Shown one piece after another: positions 25,701 through 33,512 of a DNA stretch of 34,546 bases. Within the stretch, counting starts at the first letter, position 1; the number at the start of each line of letters is the position of its first letter. The notes beneath the pieces are model-generated. The model made no database searches and was not told the origin of the DNA. It worked only from the letters and a program-made list of their open reading frames with translations. Location of the stretch: IMG/VR virus record IMGVR_UViG_3300032288_003360, positions 1 through 34,546 of that record; one strand, 5' to 3'. The position numbers and the translations under genes were made by a program. The DNA comes from a virus.

Positions 25701-28700
25701 CAATTTTAGATTCACAAAATTTACCAAGATTTAAAAATGGTATTATTGTAGATTCTTTTACTGGTTCAGGTGTGGCTGATGTGGCACAACCAGATTATCA
25801 TGCATCTATTGATTCTAAACTACAAGAGTTGCGTCCATCATTTACCACAAGTGCGGTAACTTTAGAATTTGATTCCGCTAATTCTTCTGGCTTTACACAA
25901 AATGGAACTTCTCTCGTTGTAAGCACTACTGATACTCCTTTTATTGACCAATCTAAAGCGTCAAAAGCATCAAATATTAATCCATTTAATATTACCAACT
26001 ATATCGGTAAGATTGCAATTGATCCAACAACCGATATTTGGTTAGATACAAATCGTCAACCAGATGTTGTGATTAACCTTGGCGGTTCTGCTGATGCATG
26101 GAATAGAATTACTTCATTGACTTCTCCATATGATTACGTATGGGGTTCATGGGAAAATCATTGGACAGGAACAACTACAGAGTCCCGAGATTTTGTGGGC
26201 CGATCCATGACGGGTAACTTAGGTTTTTGGGGCGGCGATGGTAATACTTCGGGTATGGCTCAAATTATTGATACATATCAAACAACAACTACACAAGCTG
26301 GCACATCTACTCGCTCAGGTGTTGTGTCTAGGGTTGTTCCAGAAACCATTACACAAAATATTGGTGACAGACTAGTTGACTTATCTATTATTCCTTACAT
26401 GAGAACTAAGGGTATTGTGATGGTTGGTACTGATTTCAAACCAAATGTCACATTGTATCCATTCTTTGACACAACTCCTGTTGAAGCATTTACTGCTCGT
26501 GCTAATAAATTTACGTTACAAAACAATAATCTTAGTTACAGAACAGAAATTGGTAACTTTGAACAAGTAACTATTTTTAACAATGGTACTGCATCATCTG
26601 TTGGTACTGCATTCATAGTTAGAACATCAAATACTGAAGCTTTCATTGTTAATAATCAACCAACTGGTTCTTATAACCTTGCTTCTGCAAACTTAATTGG
26701 CCAATCTACGGGAACATCTTCTAAGATTGTTCGTTATGAACACTATACAGGTCGAGTTACTGCGGCCAATACAAATTCGATTACATTGGCATTAGATGCT
26801 AATTCTGCAAACAATGTTTCTGATTACAATACATCTGCAATCTTTGTTGTTTCAGGAACTGGCGCTGGTCAAACTGCAACAATTACTTCATATAATCCTG
26901 CAACAAGAGTTGCTATGATTTCTGGTACATGGGGAACAACTCCTATTGCCAACGATTCATTCTACTCTATTGGCAGAATGAGAACAACTTCTGCTGGTGA
27001 TGTTGCTGGTATCTTTACGATTCCTGCCTCAACATTCCGTATTGGTGAAAAGAAACTTCGTTTAATTGATAACAACATTAACGATATTGTGGCTTCCACC
27101 ACAAACGGAGATGCATCATTCTTTGCTCAGGGTGCTGTACAAACAGTTGAGGCTTCAATCCTTTCTGTCACACAACCTACAATTCAAAGAACAGCGGTAC
27201 AACAAGAACAACCAATCTCCAGAATTGCTGGTCAAACTAGAACGGATGTTGTTGTTGGATGGTATGACCCACTTGCACAAACATTCTTGATTGACCCGAT
27301 TGCATATCCACAAGGTGTGTATATCAGTAGGTTGCGTACTTGCTTTAAGTCTAAAGATGATACTATTCCAGTTACTCTGCAATTACGTCCAACTGTGAAT
27401 GGTTATCCATCTTCATCTGTAATTTATCCAAATGGTTCTGTTACATTAACACCAGATAAAGTTAAGATTACAGATTCTCCAAGTTTGGATGATGCAACTA
27501 AGTATACAGAATTTAAGTTTGATTCACCAATCTATATGCAACCAGGCGAACACTCATTTGTGTTGTTTGCTAACTCAAACAAGTATGAGGCATATGTTGC
27601 TGAAGTTGGTAAGTTAGATATTGTCCAACAAAGACAGATTTCGGAACAGGCCTATGGTGGTTCTCTATTCTTGTCACAGAACGGTTCTACATGGACGGCT
27701 GACCAAACATCAGACATGTTATTCCGAATATACAGAAATGTATTCTCTACAGCGCCGGCTACGCTGCAATTTAATGTTGTAGCGCCGTCATCTAATGTGG
27801 CTTATGACTTGATGCATTTGATTACAAATGATTTGACTATTGCTAATACATCTGTGGCTTATACATTTAATTCAACAAGAGATGGTCTAGGTTCTAAAAC
27901 AGGCTTCTTGCCAATCACTCAACTGCGTAATTATACAATGGATGATGGTTTTGGCCGCCGTGTTATTACAGGTGCTAACACATCATTGGTGTTGAAGGCT
28001 ACAATGGCAACATTGAATCCTGCCGTTACGCCTGTGGTTGATACGTCACGTTGTGGTGCTATTCTTGTTGAAAACAAAATCAATAACTTGCCATTGAGTA
28101 ACTCAGGAATATTCGTTACATCTCCAGGTACAGGCTACGCAAATACTGCTGACATTACTGTAACTATTACAGGCGGCGGTGGTACAGGCGCAACTGCTGT
28201 GGCTAATGTTGTATCTAATACAGTTAATTCTGTATACATCACAAACGCCGGTTCAGGTTATACAACTTCACCAACAATCACATTAACACCTGGCTCAGGC
28301 GGTGGTTCTGGTGCGGCTGTCGTGTATAACGGTGAGGATAAACAACTCGGAGGTAACTCTGATGTGCGTTATATGACACGTAAAGTTATTTTGAATGATG
28401 GCTTTGATTCTGGTGACCTTCGTGTTTACCTGACTGCATATAAGCCATCTAATGCTAACATCCATGTGTACTATAAGATTCTATCTAAGTCTGATAATGA
28501 TTTGTTCGATAATAAGAGCTATCAGTTGATGACAGAACTTGGCAATGAAAACTATGTTGCAACTAACAAAAATGATTTCCGTGAATTAGTATTCGCACCT
28601 GGACTTGGTGGTGTTGCAAACAATTCTGTGAGTTACACAACCGATACAACCGGATTCTCAACATTTAGAACCTTCGCAATTAAGATTGTAATGGCAGGTA

Positions 28701-28762
28701 CAGATACAATTGATGTTCCAAAAGTTCGTGATGTTCGTGCAATCGCATTCCCAGCAGGTTAA
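22760..28762 (+). CDS. Giant DUF4815-type baseplate/tail structural protein
   Basis: 2000 aa, 17% of the window. The N-terminus MALDTNFNVNPYYDDYDENK and FLRMLFKPGYAVQARELTQI, QTILQQQVQRFGNHVFKNGS matches the DUF4815-type structural protein common in aquatic T4-like phages. Later blocks: FDRFSSSGAGFF (about 797), a helical RDIGTIEKRIENLEYYTSLS segment (about 951-970), GWYDPLAQTFLIDPIAYPQG (about 1498), and MQPGEHSFVLFANSNKYEAY. Gly-rich repeats lie at about 1782-1855 (FVTSPGTGYANTADITVTIT; ITNAGSGYTTSPTITLTPGS), as in gp6-gp8. It likely forms the outer baseplate or fibre attachment in place of T4 gp9-gp10, which is inference. GGACGG (22751-22756) precedes the ATG at 22760, after the gp8 stop. 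Confidence 0.85.
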   Translation: MALDTNFNVNPYYDDYDENKKFLRMLFKPGYAVQARELTQIQTILQQQVQRFGNHVFKNGSVVTGGQTFFQEVTYLKLDSTFLGNAVTVDNFVGKTLVDDNTNPTKRAMVLKVFDADAGTGDPKTLLVKSIFGTEFAAGDTIKTFETNTISANVATAGVGTGQIFSVNEGVFYYEGFFVKNDAQTIAVSKYTTNSNTRVGFEITESTVSYASDTSLLDPAQDASNYQAPGSDRYKITMTLAQRSLESIDDTQFIELARIDEGKLAKYNREPIYSVLEETLARRTYDESGNYTVRPFNLTLNTSAANTANMEVILSPGKAYVYGYEYESVSPKKLIVPKPRSTTSVTNKRITADYGYYVYANTLYGTLPINSLQTVDLHCVPNSSINVTSTATISNTKIGTARIKSIQFDSATNTSNSATYQYKAFLFDVNVGSLTGVVNTAINVSSVQIANTLILANNRMTTDNAYIGAKFRITSGPGAGETAKIITNYSGVNSTITLSDPFVATLTNSSVYSIDFEFNDVNSIVVTSGAGATARVAALDIDQRSKDHSTTFDDVFISDTNTEALIFKLGENYIANSSISGLSLSYRRLYESQTFGAGLSPALGLSSGEALSTASSTTTRQANYQVVVTAAGSSSYQVGKAIPADQFTVDLATRKITVTNGLNLTANVYATIDATAPNPKTKTYVPANTSLQLSAGVDLFGNGAVTLYTSNGQIQIAANTVVKSPTVSQSLYVPDVIYISSVLDFNNNNITQANVASAIDVTSRYALDSGQRDSYYDHSSIKLRPGSAAPVGPLVIKFDRFSSSGAGFFTNDSYNTYSYENIPNFTSSSGTNYSLRDCLDFRPIRSAATAATANSIVFDVYSSTTGPKIPENGSDIILSYNYYLPRNDKVVLNKDRTFEVISGVPSLYPEDPKDRDNSMTLYVLRSPAYVANTSNVSTQYLNHRRYTMRDIGTIEKRIENLEYYTSLSLLEQSTVSKQDLTILDSQNLPRFKNGIIVDSFTGSGVADVAQPDYHASIDSKLQELRPSFTTSAVTLEFDSANSSGFTQNGTSLVVSTTDTPFIDQSKASKASNINPFNITNYIGKIAIDPTTDIWLDTNRQPDVVINLGGSADAWNRITSLTSPYDYVWGSWENHWTGTTTESRDFVGRSMTGNLGFWGGDGNTSGMAQIIDTYQTTTTQAGTSTRSGVVSRVVPETITQNIGDRLVDLSIIPYMRTKGIVMVGTDFKPNVTLYPFFDTTPVEAFTARANKFTLQNNNLSYRTEIGNFEQVTIFNNGTASSVGTAFIVRTSNTEAFIVNNQPTGSYNLASANLIGQSTGTSSKIVRYEHYTGRVTAANTNSITLALDANSANNVSDYNTSAIFVVSGTGAGQTATITSYNPATRVAMISGTWGTTPIANDSFYSIGRMRTTSAGDVAGIFTIPASTFRIGEKKLRLIDNNINDIVASTTNGDASFFAQGAVQTVEASILSVTQPTIQRTAVQQEQPISRIAGQTRTDVVVGWYDPLAQTFLIDPIAYPQGVYISRLRTCFKSKDDTIPVTLQLRPTVNGYPSSSVIYPNGSVTLTPDKVKITDSPSLDDATKYTEFKFDSPIYMQPGEHSFVLFANSNKYEAYVAEVGKLDIVQQRQISEQAYGGSLFLSQNGSTWTADQTSDMLFRIYRNVFSTAPATLQFNVVAPSSNVAYDLMHLITNDLTIANTSVAYTFNSTRDGLGSKTGFLPITQLRNYTMDDGFGRRVITGANTSLVLKATMATLNPAVTPVVDTSRCGAILVENKINNLPLSNSGIFVTSPGTGYANTADITVTITGGGGTGATAVANVVSNTVNSVYITNAGSGYTTSPTITLTPGSGGGSGAAVVYNGEDKQLGGNSDVRYMTRKVILNDGFDSGDLRVYLTAYKPSNANIHVYYKILSKSDNDLFDNKSYQLMTELGNENYVATNKNDFRELVFAPGLGGVANNSVSYTTDTTGFSTFRTFAIKIVMAGTDTIDVPKVRDVRAIAFPAG

Positions 28763-28765
28763 CAT

Positions 28766-28993
28766 ATGCCATTAGTAAAAGTTAACGACTCTATTTTTGT
28801 TCGAGATACTCATTCTAAGGCCATTCTAAATACAGATAGAAATGGTCTAAATGAGTATTATATGAAACGTGAGCTTGCAAAAAAACAGCAACTAGAAAAA
28901 ACTGAAGATAAAGCTCGATTGAATAAGCTAGAAGAAGATATGCAAGAGATTAAACAATTGCTGTTACAAATAGCGGCAAATCAGGACAAGTAA
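28766..28993 (+). CDS. Small coiled-coil protein
   Basis: 75 aa. The N-terminus (MPLVKVNDSIFVRDTHSKAI) looks like a short beta hairpin. Residues 28-73 form a charged amphipathic helix (YYMKRELAKKQQLEKTEDKA, then NKLEEDMQEIKQLLLQIAAN) with heptad-like Leu/Ile spacing, so a coiled coil is likely. The gene starts 3 nt after the giant structural gene and its stop overlaps the next ATG. It may bridge or stabilise a trimeric tail component, but no function is established from sequence. Confidence 0.75.
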   Translation: MPLVKVNDSIFVRDTHSKAILNTDRNGLNEYYMKRELAKKQQLEKTEDKARLNKLEEDMQEIKQLLLQIAANQDK

Positions 28994-29775
28994 TGGCTAT
29001 AATTTCACAATTAAATACCGCAAACACCTTCAGTCAATGGTTGACGGGAACGCAAGACCTTATTGGCAAAGTAAACGAACTGATTGAAGGTGGAAATACC
29101 TTTACTTTCTATTCAAATACCAATCTTTCGGTTGCTAACAATCTTACAATTGGCGGCGACTTAACAGTAACGGGAAATATTGTATTAGATTCAATTAGTT
29201 TTGATGATATCAACTCTAATGGTTCGGCTTCTTTTGCAAACAATTTAACAGTTTTAGGCACTTCAAATCTTAATACTGTTACCAGTACCACTGGTCTTTT
29301 AAATGTTAATTCAAATCTACTTGTAAATGGATTTGCATTTTCTTCAAATGCTAATGTGAGAACTGGTGTTACTACCTTTGCTGTGGTTAATTCTGGTTCA
29401 GGTGCTTACCTATTTGACCAATACTCTGGTAATAATCCCGACATATATTTACATCCTGGCCAAACAGTTTCATTTAACATTAATGCTTCTGGCCATCCGT
29501 TCCTTATAAGACAGTCAAATGGTGGAACACTTTATAATGTAGGACTTACTCATGTGTCAACAGCTGGTGTTGTTACTGTTGAAAGTGGTGCTCAAGCAAA
29601 AGAATCTGGAACACTCATCTGGAAAGTTCCTTTTGGATTAGCAGGTAACACTTATGTTTACCAATGTCAAAACCACTCAGTCATGGTAGGCAATTTAATT
29701 ATACAAACAACAGTATCATCAGCCTACAGTAGAGCTTCAGACGATGCGGTGGCTTTCTCAATCGCACTAGGATAA
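28993..29775 (+). CDS. Tail structural protein with C-terminal cupredoxin-like copper domain
   Basis: 260 aa. The N-terminal ~120 residues hold a helix (TFSQWLTGTQDLIGKVNELI) and short beta repeats (LTIGGDLTVTGNIVLDSISF), as in tail fibre shafts. Residues 130-240 look like a cupredoxin: TVSFNINASGHPFLIR with His168, and TYVYQCQNHSVMVGNLII with Cys225, His228 and Met231. The CX2HX2M spacing equals that of amicyanin and all four type-1 copper ligands are present. A similar YQCQxHxxM domain occurs, as I recall, in structural proteins of other marine phages. No signal peptide. It lies between the giant baseplate protein and the fibre genes, so it is probably a virion protein. Confidence 0.8.
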   Translation: MAIISQLNTANTFSQWLTGTQDLIGKVNELIEGGNTFTFYSNTNLSVANNLTIGGDLTVTGNIVLDSISFDDINSNGSASFANNLTVLGTSNLNTVTSTTGLLNVNSNLLVNGFAFSSNANVRTGVTTFAVVNSGSGAYLFDQYSGNNPDIYLHPGQTVSFNINASGHPFLIRQSNGGTLYNVGLTHVSTAGVVTVESGAQAKESGTLIWKVPFGLAGNTYVYQCQNHSVMVGNLIIQTTVSSAYSRASDDAVAFSIALG

Positions 29776-29787
29776 ATAGATAAATAG
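29772..29787 (+). promoter_or_regulatory. Tandem late promoter boxes ATAAATAGATAAATAG
   Basis: Two ATAAATAG boxes sit head to tail (29772-29779, 29780-29787), the first overlapping the upstream stop codon (29773-29775). A leader of about 15-20 nt would follow, carrying AAGGA (29794-29798) before the ATG at 29808. This should drive the fibre and adhesin operon. Confidence 0.7.
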
Positions 29788-29807
29788 AATATCAAGGATA
29801 TTAAAAC

Positions 29808-30125
29808 ATGGCAAACACTTTTAAAAATTATTTTGGCAAAAATGTCGCAGCAAATACGACTGTTTTTACCGCTGGCAGTGGGGTTCAGGCTACTATTATT
29901 GGTATGTCTATTGCAAACATCACAGCCGCTCCAATCAGTTGTAACGTATTCGTAACGGCCGGTGGAGTTGACTATTACATGGTCAAAGACGCTTCTATTG
30001 CAGTTGGCGGTGCTCTTGTCCCAATTGGCGGAGACCAAAAGTTGGTACTAGAAGCTGCAGATGCAATCAAATGCTCGGCAACCTCAAATTGTGACGTTAT
30101 CTTATCGGTGCTGGAGATTAGTTAA
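29808..30125 (+). CDS. Small beta-rich structural protein
   Basis: 105 aa. The sequence is strand-rich and nearly free of charged helices: KNVAANTTVFTAGSGVQATI, IIGMSIANITAAPISCNVFV, VDYYMVKDASIAVGGALVPI and CDVILSVLEIS. The arrangement suggests a small beta-sandwich like those of phage decoration or fibre-base proteins. It is first in the operon driven by the tandem late promoter and its stop overlaps the ATG of the fibre gene. Specific role unknown. Confidence 0.75.
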   Translation: MANTFKNYFGKNVAANTTVFTAGSGVQATIIGMSIANITAAPISCNVFVTAGGVDYYMVKDASIAVGGALVPIGGDQKLVLEAADAIKCSATSNCDVILSVLEIS

Positions 30126-30712
30126 TGTATATCGGTAATACACCTACTACACAACTGTACAATTCAGCTCTTGACTCGTTCAACGGCGATGGTACTACAG
30201 TTGCATTTACAGTATCCAGAGTTGTTGGAACAGAGAAAGACCTAGACGTTACAGTTAATGGTGTTCCGCAAGACCCGAATAATTCATACACAGTTAATGG
30301 TAGTGTCGTAACATTTACTGAAGCACCATCTGTAGGCACAGGTAACATCATTGTTAGATTCCGTGCTTATGTTGTAACAAAGATTGTACCTGATGATGAG
30401 TCTGTTACAGCAGCCATGATTGCTAACAACTCCATCACTGGTGCAAAAATTACATCTAACACAATTAGTGGTACTCAGATTGTTGATAACTCAATTACAG
30501 GTTTAGAAATTGCAGCCAATACGATTGGTTCTTCGAACCTAACAACAACTGGTGTTACCGCTGGTATATACGGTGGTACAGGAAATACAGCAAGTTTAAC
30601 TGTTGATGCACAAGGTAGAATTACAGCCGCTGCAAATGTGGTAAGTTCAGGCGGTGGTGCTGGAGTTGCAGGTGCAAAAACTATCATACTTGCTAACATA
30701 TTTCACGGATAA
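30125..30712 (+). CDS. Tail fibre protein with decapeptide repeats
   Basis: 195 aa. Residues 15-82 look like a fibre-base beta-sandwich (FNGDGTTVAFTVSRVVGTEK, LDVTVNGVPQDPNNSYTVNG, VTFTEAPSVGTGNIIVRFRA). Residues 93-139 hold about five copies of a 10-residue repeat of the form [ST]-[VI]-[TS]-[GA]-x-x-[IL]-x-x-N (SITGAKITSN, TISGTQIVDN, SITGLEIAAN), expected to fold as a trimeric beta-helix or spiral. A GIYGGTGNTASLTVDAQGRI motif follows, common in phage fibres. The protein ends with a short hydrophobic tail (KTIILANIFHG). It is short for a complete fibre and may be a connector onto which adhesins bind. Confidence 0.8.
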   Translation: MYIGNTPTTQLYNSALDSFNGDGTTVAFTVSRVVGTEKDLDVTVNGVPQDPNNSYTVNGSVVTFTEAPSVGTGNIIVRFRAYVVTKIVPDDESVTAAMIANNSITGAKITSNTISGTQIVDNSITGLEIAANTIGSSNLTTTGVTAGIYGGTGNTASLTVDAQGRITAAANVVSSGGGAGVAGAKTIILANIFHG

Positions 30713-30726
30713 TTAAGGAAAAATAA

Positions 30727-31140
30727 ATGGCAAATCCAAACATGGCAAACTCGGTGTTCATATATGGCAGTACTGCCTATGTGCAACCCTCTACAACTGC
30801 AACAAATACTGCATGGCAATACTCTAGTACAACAAGTGGTACTGCAACATTGACTGGTCTCACACCTGCAGCTGGTAGTGTGAATAGACTTGGAAGTATT
30901 GTTGCAACAAACATGACACCTAACACAACAAACGTGACTGTTGCTGTTTCTGGAACTGCAACATATACTGCTGCAAATGCATATTACCTTGCATATCAAA
31001 CTTCTATTCCACCAAACTCATCATTGATTGTAACTGATAAGAGTGTTCCTGTATATGTTACAGAATATCAATCAGTTGGTGTTACAGTTGGTGTTGCTAA
31101 CTCTGTAAGCTTTGTTGTCAACTTAGAAACTATTACCTAA
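30727..31140 (+). CDS. Thr/Ser/Asn-rich structural protein
   Basis: 137 aa, almost entirely predicted beta strand with Thr, Ser, Asn, Val and Ala dominating and very few charges: VFIYGSTAYVQPSTTATNTA, TATLTGLTPAAGSVNRLGSI, YYLAYQTSIPPNSSLIVTDK, then VYVTEYQSVGVTVGVANSVS. The pattern resembles small phage decoration or fibre-associated proteins. AAGGAAA (30716-30722) precedes the ATG, and the stop overlaps the first glycine-rich gene. Function not recognised. Confidence 0.75.
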   Translation: MANPNMANSVFIYGSTAYVQPSTTATNTAWQYSSTTSGTATLTGLTPAAGSVNRLGSIVATNMTPNTTNVTVAVSGTATYTAANAYYLAYQTSIPPNSSLIVTDKSVPVYVTEYQSVGVTVGVANSVSFVVNLETIT

Positions 31141-32012
31141 TGTCTAATCGATATCAAGGCGCCTTTTTATCGACTTCATCATACACTACTAATCCTTCAG
31201 TAACAAACGTAGAATACCTTGTTGTTGCTGGTGGCGGTGGCGGTGGTTATGGTGTAGGTGGTGGAGGTGGTGCTGGCGGTTTATTATCTGGAATAATTTC
31301 TGTCACTCCTGGCACAGCTTATACGATAACTATTGGTGCTGGCGGTACTTCACAAGCAACTGGCCAATATGGCCTTGACGGATCAAATTCTATTTTTGGA
31401 CCAATTAAAGCACTTGGCGGTGGAGGAGTATATAATGGCGGAAGTCCTGGCGGCTCAGGCGGTGGTGCTGAAGGTGTCGGTGCAAATAATGCTGGAGGTC
31501 TAGGCACAACAGGACAAGGTTTTGCAGGTAGTTTTGGTGGCGGCGGTGATGCCGGTAGTTATGCCGGTTCAGGTGGTGGTGGCGCAGGTTCTCGAGCAGG
31601 AGCGTATACCATAGGCCGTGGACTTCCTGGAAATGGCGGGGCTGGAGTTGTTTCATTAATCACTGGTTCGGCCGTGCAATATGGCGGTGGTGGCGCTGGT
31701 GGTGCTAACAGTTCTCCACCAGGAGCTCCTAAAGGAATTATTGGCCAAGCATCAGGCGGCGGTGGCCAAGGTGGTTTAGGATCTAATGGATTTTCTGGTA
31801 TTCCAAATACCGGTGGCGGCGGCGGCGGCGGTGGAGCAGATACCACAAACTCTATCAATTGGACTGGTGGTAATGGTGGTTCGGGTGTTGCAATACTTCG
31901 TTATCCTTCATACTTACCAACTGCTAAATTAACAACTGGTGGACCATTAAATTACATTGCAGGAATATATCGTGTATATATTTTTAGTGCATCTGGTACA
32001 ATTACATTCTAA
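31140..32012 (+). CDS. Glycine-rich adhesin-like tail protein, paralog 1
   Basis: 290 aa. After a 20-residue leader it has the family signature VEYLVVAGGGGGGYGVGGGG, then LLSGIISVTPGTAYTITIGA. Next come a long run of GGGGG-X blocks (about 75-245), GSGVAILRYPSYLPTA, and a C-terminal strand YRVYIFSASGTITF. Glycine runs separated by short variable loops suggest a polyglycine-type sandwich, as in the gp38-type adhesins of T-even phages, where exposed loops choose the receptor. This is structural analogy, not demonstrated homology. First of at least four tandem copies. Confidence 0.85.
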   Translation: MSNRYQGAFLSTSSYTTNPSVTNVEYLVVAGGGGGGYGVGGGGGAGGLLSGIISVTPGTAYTITIGAGGTSQATGQYGLDGSNSIFGPIKALGGGGVYNGGSPGGSGGGAEGVGANNAGGLGTTGQGFAGSFGGGGDAGSYAGSGGGGAGSRAGAYTIGRGLPGNGGAGVVSLITGSAVQYGGGGAGGANSSPPGAPKGIIGQASGGGGQGGLGSNGFSGIPNTGGGGGGGGADTTNSINWTGGNGGSGVAILRYPSYLPTAKLTTGGPLNYIAGIYRVYIFSASGTITF

Positions 32013-32020
32013 GGTAAATA

Positions 32021-33508
32021 ATGGCAAGTGGTATTTTTACTCAAAGACAAGTTCAAAGAGAAGTATTAAAAGGTTCATGGGTTAACACCAAAGTACCTTC
32101 AGTTGAATACCTTGTTATTGCTGGCGGTGGCGCTGGCGGTAATAGCATTGGTGGTGGCGGTGGTGCTGGTGGTTTATTGCAAGGACATATTTCTGTAGCT
32201 TCTGGAACACCAATTACGGTAACCGTTGGTGCTGGAGGTTCCAATAATTCGGGTGTAAATTCTGCTTTCTCATCAATCATTGCAACCGGTGGCGGTAGAG
32301 GTGGTTCTTATTTGGATGAAATAGGTGGTCCTGGTGGATCAGGTGGTGGCGGTGGTGCTAGAGAAACATCTGCGTTAAATGCAAATGGTGGTGTTGGAAT
32401 AGCAGGCCAAGGAAATGCGGGTGGTGTAGGATTTCCATTAAATACAAATTACACTGGTGCGGGCGGTGGTGGTGCAGGAACAATTGGTAGAACCGCAGTA
32501 AACAATTATGCTGGACTTGGTGGTGATGGGTTAGCTTCTGATATTTCTGGCACACGAACAGTTTATGCTGGCGGCGGCGGTGGAGGAACACACCCTACTG
32601 GTACGGCTGGTGTTGGTGGTTCAGGTGGTGGTGGCGCAGGCACAGCGAGTGGTGGTGGTGCAGGTGTTGCCGGAACTTCTAACTTGGGTGCAGGCGGTGG
32701 TGGTTCAACATATAATCAACCAGCTGGCGGTAACGGTGGTTCAGGTGTTGTAATTATATCTTATCCTGATGTATATGCAAACGCAGTATCACAAACAAAC
32801 GGAACATTTAGTTATACTGGTTCAGGCAGTTTATATGTAAATGGTTCAAGTGGCATTACATATCCTAGTGCAACACAATTTAATCTATCAGGTTCTTCAT
32901 TTACAATCCAATGTTGGATGTACATGACAGCAACAACTGGTTATAGAACAATTATAACAAAGAGAGCTGCTGGTGGCGGCCCATCTTACAGTTTAAAAAT
33001 TCCAACAAGTTCTAATAAATTAGCATTTGGTAATTCTGTTAATGAATTATCATTTAATAGTGATATTACATATAATACATGGTATCATGTTGCTATCGTA
33101 TGTGATGGAACAAATACAAAATTATATTTAAATGGTGTCAATGACGGACAAGTAGCATTAGCTGCAACATCTGATAATTCAGCTGACCTTGCTGTTGGGG
33201 GTCATGTAAATAATGGTAATGAATATATGACAGGATATATTTCCAATTTGCAAGTTATTAAAGGTGTTCAATTATATACAACTAATTTTACTCCACCTAC
33301 ATCACCAATTGTAAATGCAAACGATACATCAACATCATTATTGTTACCTACAGAAACACCTTTTGTTGGAATAGACAAATCAAGTTACTGTAGTTCACAT
33401 ACATTAAGTGGTTCTCCAACTTGGAATCCATTGACACCTTTTACTGTGGGTAGAGGTTTGCAAAAACGTGTATACACATGGACTTCTTCAGGTACAATAA
33501 CATTCTAA
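32021..33508 (+). CDS. Glycine-rich adhesin-like tail protein with LamG-type domain, paralog 2
   Basis: 495 aa. Residues 27-250 repeat the paralog family plan: VEYLVIAGGGAGGNSIGGGG, LLQGHISVASGTPITVTVGA, Gly-rich core, GSGVVIISYPDVYANA. An extra domain follows at about 263-431 with the LamG/concanavalin-like pattern: QFNLSGSSFTIQCWMYMTAT, YSLKIPTSSNKLAFGN, TYNTWYHVAIVCDGTNTKLY, LNGVNDG and YISNLQVIKGVQLYTTNFTP. The family ending VYTWTSSGTITF is retained. LamG-like folds often bind glycans, so this copy may add a second carbohydrate-binding specificity. AAGGTAA lies before the ATG. Confidence 0.87.
   Translation: MASGIFTQRQVQREVLKGSWVNTKVPSVEYLVIAGGGAGGNSIGGGGGAGGLLQGHISVASGTPITVTVGAGGSNNSGVNSAFSSIIATGGGRGGSYLDEIGGPGGSGGGGGARETSALNANGGVGIAGQGNAGGVGFPLNTNYTGAGGGGAGTIGRTAVNNYAGLGGDGLASDISGTRTVYAGGGGGGTHPTGTAGVGGSGGGGAGTASGGGAGVAGTSNLGAGGGGSTYNQPAGGNGGSGVVIISYPDVYANAVSQTNGTFSYTGSGSLYVNGSSGITYPSATQFNLSGSSFTIQCWMYMTATTGYRTIITKRAAGGGPSYSLKIPTSSNKLAFGNSVNELSFNSDITYNTWYHVAIVCDGTNTKLYLNGVNDGQVALAATSDNSADLAVGGHVNNGNEYMTGYISNLQVIKGVQLYTTNFTPPTSPIVNANDTSTSLLLPTETPFVGIDKSSYCSSHTLSGSPTWNPLTPFTVGRGLQKRVYTWTSSGTITF
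33479..33496 (+). repeat. 18-nt direct repeat at the 3' end of paralog 2 (copy 1)
   Basis: TGGACTTCTTCAGGTACA, encoding Trp-Thr-Ser-Ser-Gly-Thr of the C-terminal strand, occurs exactly again at 34398-34415 at the end of paralog 3. Together with the shared EYLVVAGG coding block near each start, it gives homology on both sides of a variable core. Confidence 0.85.
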
Positions 33509-33512
33509 AACT

